From Parcubacteria group bacterium CG10_big_fil_rev_8_21_14_0_10_38_31 (GTDB lineage Bacteria > Patescibacteriota > Minisyncoccia > GCA-002772825): a stretch of 8,572 bases of DNA. The stretch is taken from positions 1 to 8,572 of the forward strand of contig PFDM01000020.1 of assembly GCA_002772825.1 (NCBI GenBank), read 5' to 3'. Made by a program: the position numbers and the translations under genes. The notes below the pieces were generated by a model. It had not been told where the DNA came from and did no database searches. It saw only the letters and a program-made list of their open reading frames with translations. Positions 6,823-8,572 of this stretch are shown piece after piece (position 1 is the first letter of the stretch; each line of letters begins with the position of its first letter).

Positions 6823-7708
6823 ATTTTTTTAGTCTATTTGTTGTTGGAGAAATAAGAATAATTCCAAATGCAAGTATTACTGTAGGAAGGATTATCTTAA
6901 ACGGTATTTTATGAGTTATAAATATTGAATTTAATATAGCGGTAATAGGGAAAGCTAAGACAAGGATTGATGTTGCTACTCCAGCCGGTGCGAATTTAAG
7001 AGCGCTGTACCAGGTTGTAACATACCCAAATAAAACAACCCCGCTTATCATGAGCCAGCCAAATTTTGCAAAAGAAATATCTAGTAGTGCGCCTCCGTTC
7101 CCGGTTAAAATAATAAAAGCAATAAGAAATAGCGAACCAAAAAACATCCTTCCCCAGCTTGTAACAATAGGAGAGACTTCCTTTAATATTTTTTTAGCTA
7201 TAATGTTCTCAATTGCCCAAAGTATAGTTGCTCCAAATACCAATAGTTCACCTGTTCCTAAAGAGAAGTTTGCCGGAGAGACGAAAAGATAAACTCCTAA
7301 TGAAATTATAGCTAAAGATAATATCTGTATTTTATAGAGTTTTTCACCAAGAAATGGTATTGCGAGTATGGCAACCCAGATAAACAATGTTTTGTGGATA
7401 AAAGCGGCATTTACTGAATCGGTCATAGATAAACCTTTGAAGAATAAGAGAAAAGGGATAGCTCCCCCTATAAAACCTATTAAAATAAGTTTTAGCCAGT
7501 TATTTCTGTTTAATGATTTAAGCTCCTTTATCTTACCAAATAAAATAATTACACTTATAAGTAATACTGCAACAATGATATTTTTAGCTGTTGTAAAAAC
7601 AGATGAGTTTTGCCAGAAAGTAATGGCAAATTTATTCATAAATACAGCAAATCCACTGATAAAGGCAGTCGCTAGAGCTAATGTTATTCCTTTATTTTCT
7701 CCAAACAT
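6782..7708 (-). CDS. EamA/DMT-superfamily transporter, ten predicted membrane helices
   Basis: A 308-aa integral membrane protein of the drug/metabolite transporter type, with two five-helix EamA repeats. I estimate hydrophobic helices near 7-25, 41-58, 71-90, 100-119, 127-143, 153-170, 184-202, 216-235, 243-263 and 269-287. The first repeat closes with the common FLGEKL (119-124), and the second has the usual P-x-G-x-A-x-S helix start (241-247, APAGVATS). The tail is short and basic (NRLKKYAEQKLQKR). DMT proteins export or import small metabolites, and the substrate cannot be read from sequence. It lies 33 bases downstream of hypC and overlaps the DUF6390-like gene by 41 bases, so all three probably share a transcript. 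The context makes a role linked to the hydrogenase (nickel, redox metabolites) conceivable but unproven. The start is the ATG at 7708; no Shine-Dalgarno is seen in its A/T-rich leader. Confidence 0.85.
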   Translation of the reverse strand: MFGENKGITLALATAFISGFAVFMNKFAITFWQNSSVFTTAKNIIVAVLLISVIILFGKIKELKSLNRNNWLKLILIGFIGGAIPFLLFFKGLSMTDSVNAAFIHKTLFIWVAILAIPFLGEKLYKIQILSLAIISLGVYLFVSPANFSLGTGELLVFGATILWAIENIIAKKILKEVSPIVTSWGRMFFGSLFLIAFIILTGNGGALLDISFAKFGWLMISGVVLFGYVTTWYSALKFAPAGVATSILVLAFPITAILNSIFITHKIPFKIILPTVILAFGIILISPTTNRLKKYAEQKLQKRPNTV

Positions 7709-7741
7709 ATATATAAAATTAAGTTAACTTTTAATTAATAA

Positions 7742-8026
7742 TTATTCGCAATTACAAGTATGTTCATGTTTATGCGGGTGTTCGTGTGAGTGTTCATGTG
7801 AATGATTGGTTGATGGCATCGTTTTGATCATCTCAAGTATCTGGATAGCTTCGTCTTCGGGGAGTTTCTGGATGGCTAAGTCCCCGTGGATCAGAAGGTA
7901 ATCACCTAAATTAACCCCTTTATTCCTAAGGAGGCTAATGTTGGCGCGGTGAGTATGTTCCATAGACTGGACTTCTACCCACTCGCCTTCTATCTTTGTA
8001 ACTTTACTTGGTGTTGCCAGACACAT
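7742..8026 (-). CDS. hypC: Hydrogenase maturation chaperone HypC with histidine-rich C-terminal tail
   Basis: HypC works with HypD to assemble and carry the Fe(CN)2CO unit and hands it to the hydrogenase large-subunit precursor in the cytoplasm. The 94 aa start with MCLATP, the family signature whose Cys2 is essential, followed by the small beta-barrel region with VTKIEG (9-14), NLGDYLLIHGDLAIQKL (39-55) and a helix containing DEAIQILEMIK (58-68). From residue 75 a tail carries eight histidines at every second position (75-89), then T-C-N-C-E with C91 and C93. Most HypC proteins I know end without this, so the tail looks like an added nickel- or zinc-binding module of the kind seen in HypB or SlyD. 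It is the first gene of the minus-strand run hypC-EamA-DUF6390, which converges on hydA. No other hyp genes are visible. No Shine-Dalgarno precedes the ATG. Confidence 0.95.
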   Translation of the reverse strand: MCLATPSKVTKIEGEWVEVQSMEHTHRANISLLRNKGVNLGDYLLIHGDLAIQKLPEDEAIQILEMIKTMPSTNHSHEHSHEHPHKHEHTCNCE

Positions 8027-8187
8027 AATAAAAATTTAAAAATCAAAATGCAAAATTACAGCTTAAGATTTATAACTTTATTTTAACTTATTTTGGTTTT
8101 TAGCGCTAATCTTTAGGAGTTGAATTTAAGAGCTATTTGAGTATAATGAGGATATTATAAGTTTAATATGCTTTTAGCGTAATAATT
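8027..8187. promoter_or_regulatory. Divergent hypC / glutaredoxin intergenic region
   Basis: A 161-base A/T-rich spacer between two divergent genes that must hold promoters for both. The plus-strand promoter is listed separately. For hypC, a minus-strand GTTATAAAT (8069-8077) is a possible -10, but I find no convincing -35. An 8-base palindrome TAGCGCTA lies at 8101-8108. No RNA gene is evident. Confidence 0.4.
8120..8147 (+). promoter_or_regulatory. Sigma70-type promoter for the glutaredoxin gene
   Basis: TTGAAT (8120-8125) and a consensus TATAAT (8142-8147) are separated by 16 bases. Transcription would start near 8154, giving a leader of about 34 bases before the ATG at 8188. That leader has no Shine-Dalgarno. 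Confidence 0.65.
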
Positions 8188-8439
8188 ATGAAGAAAGTGA
8201 AAATTTATTCAACGCCTACTTGTATGTACTGCAAGATGGCTAAAGATTTCTTTGATGATAAAGGGGTAGAGTATACAGATGTTGATTTGTCAGTTGATGT
8301 AGCTGCTCGCGACGAGGTGGTGAAGAAGACTAACCAGATGAGCGTACCGGTTATTGAGATTAGAGAGGAAGGAAAAGATCCGGAATATGTTATCGGGTTT
8401 GATCAGGCTCTCCTTTCTGAAAAGTTGGGAATAAAATAA
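8188..8439 (+). CDS. Small glutaredoxin-family protein (YruB/NrdH-like)
   Basis: An 83-aa single thioredoxin-fold protein that reduces disulfides through a dithiol site. The start is a typical beta strand (KVKIYSTP) leading to the active site TCMYC (C12 and C15). The cis-proline loop SVPVIEI has Pro54 in the expected place, and VIGFDQALL (68-76) matches the conserved GFD motif before the last helix. The length is normal for short bacterial glutaredoxins. The CxxC with short size suggests the YruB-like or NrdH-like subgroup rather than a glutathione-specific enzyme; CPR cells usually lack glutathione synthesis, so the electron donor may be a thioredoxin reductase (inference). It is divergent from hypC and has its own promoter. 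A perfect palindrome begins 10 bases after the stop. Whether it serves the hydrogenase or general redox balance cannot be told from sequence. Confidence 0.92.
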   Translation: MKKVKIYSTPTCMYCKMAKDFFDDKGVEYTDVDLSVDVAARDEVVKKTNQMSVPVIEIREEGKDPEYVIGFDQALLSEKLGIK

Positions 8440-8449
8440 AGTTGTATTA

Positions 8450-8485
8450 AATTCAATACCTCGACTTAAGTCGAGGTATTGAATT
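8450..8485. repeat. Perfect 36-bp palindrome between glutaredoxin and tRNA-Arg
   Basis: AATTCAATACCTCGACTT (8450-8467) is followed directly by its exact reverse complement (8468-8485). As RNA it would form a 16-bp stem with a TTAA loop. It begins 10 bases after the glutaredoxin stop and ends 2 bases before the tRNA. There is no T-run after it, so it is only a possible terminator; it could also be a protein-binding or RNA-processing site. Confidence 0.75.
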
Positions 8486-8487
8486 AC

Positions 8488-8543
8488 GCCCTCGTAGCTC
8501 AATGGATAGAGCAATCCCGTCCTAAGGGAGAGATGGAGGTTCG
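8488..8543 (+). tRNA. tRNA-Arg(CCU), 5' two-thirds only; interrupted in the T-loop
   Basis: The acceptor 5' strand GCCCTCG (8488-8494), TA, the D-arm GCTC/GAGC (8497-8500, 8509-8512) with an AATGGATA loop, and the anticodon arm (8514-8530) with loop GTCCTAA and anticodon CCT (8521-8523) are clear. A 4-base variable loop, the T-stem 5' strand GGAGG (8535-8539) and TTCG (8540-8543) follow. The expected continuation (A/G-x-T-CCTCC, then CGAGGGC) is absent; the sequence enters a hairpin. Anticodon-stem pair 27-43 is A-G and base 32 is G, both slightly unusual. It may be a broken gene, an intron-bearing gene whose 3' part lies beyond the window, or an assembly fault. Confidence 0.65.
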
Positions 8544-8570
8544 CCGTGTACTACTAAAGAGTACACGGCG
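8542..8570. repeat. Inverted repeat (11-bp arms, 7-base loop) interrupting the tRNA at the right edge
   Basis: CGCCGTGTACT (8542-8552) and AGTACACGGCG (8560-8570) are perfect complements around ACTAAAG. It is GC-richer than its surroundings and starts inside the T-loop of tRNA-Arg. It could be the first stem of an intron or element, a tyrosine-recombinase core-like site (11-7-11 layout), or a fold-back artefact. The window ends 2 bases later. Confidence 0.7.
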
Positions 8571-8572
8571 CC

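Noticed and set aside
7368..7727. A 119-codon plus-strand open frame antisense to the EamA gene (and another at 7050-7292)
   Set aside because: Both lie inside a convincing ten-helix membrane protein gene and have no recognisable motifs; low-complexity hydrophobic genes often give such antisense frames.
8450..8485. Palindrome called as a definite intrinsic terminator
   Set aside because: No run of T follows the 3' arm; it is kept as an unexplained palindrome.
8488..8572. A class II tRNA (Ser/Leu/Tyr) whose long variable arm is the 3' hairpin
   Set aside because: The anticodon CCT and a TTCG at the class I T-loop position fit tRNA-Arg; an 11-bp variable arm would be exceptional.
1..8572. CRISPR array, insertion sequence or transposase, rRNA
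   Set aside because: No regularly spaced repeats, transposase-like frame or rRNA-like sequence was seen on either strand.

Overview
The window looks like a piece of a Patescibacteria (Candidate Phyla Radiation) genome. It is AT-rich and tightly packed. MurD has the glycine-rich N-terminus and MurC the short form that I associate with Parcubacteria/Microgenomates proteins. A cytosolic group 3b-type [NiFe] hydrogenase beside glycogen and cell-wall genes also fits known CPR gene content. This assignment rests on remembered family resemblance, not a search. TGA, TAA and TAG all act as plausible stops, so the standard code fits.

Layout. Bases 1-684 (+) hold the 3' part of a [NiFe] hydrogenase small subunit (hydD-like), cut by the left edge. 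It overlaps murD (674-2053), which is followed after 8 bases by murC (2062-3399). After an 84-base gap with the only strong Shine-Dalgarno in the window comes glgC (3484-4695), closed by a textbook intrinsic terminator (4702-4743). A new promoter-like region then precedes the hydrogenase large subunit (hydA-like, 4837-6063). Converging on it from the minus strand is a three-gene run: hypC (8026-7742), an EamA/DMT-type membrane transporter (7708-6782) and a DUF6390-like protein of unknown function (6822-6019) whose last codons overlap the end of hydA. Divergent from hypC is a small glutaredoxin (8188-8439) with a good sigma70-type promoter. It is followed by a perfect 36-bp palindrome and then the 5' two-thirds of a tRNA-Arg(CCU), whose T-loop runs into an 11-bp hairpin at the right edge instead of the expected 3' half.

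How the parts relate. The two catalytic hydrogenase subunits are present but lie about 4.2 kb apart, separated by two peptidoglycan ligases, ADP-glucose pyrophosphorylase and a terminator. The minus-strand run looks like a hydrogenase accessory module: HypC delivers the Fe(CN)2CO centre, its His-rich tail could hold nickel, and DUF6390 is, as I recall, a hydrogenase neighbour in other bacteria. The large subunit is encoded already ending at the last active-site histidine, so it should need no C-terminal endopeptidase. The most unusual signals are that mature C-terminus, the His-tailed HypC, the split hydrogenase locus with its DUF6390/EamA module, and the interrupted tRNA.
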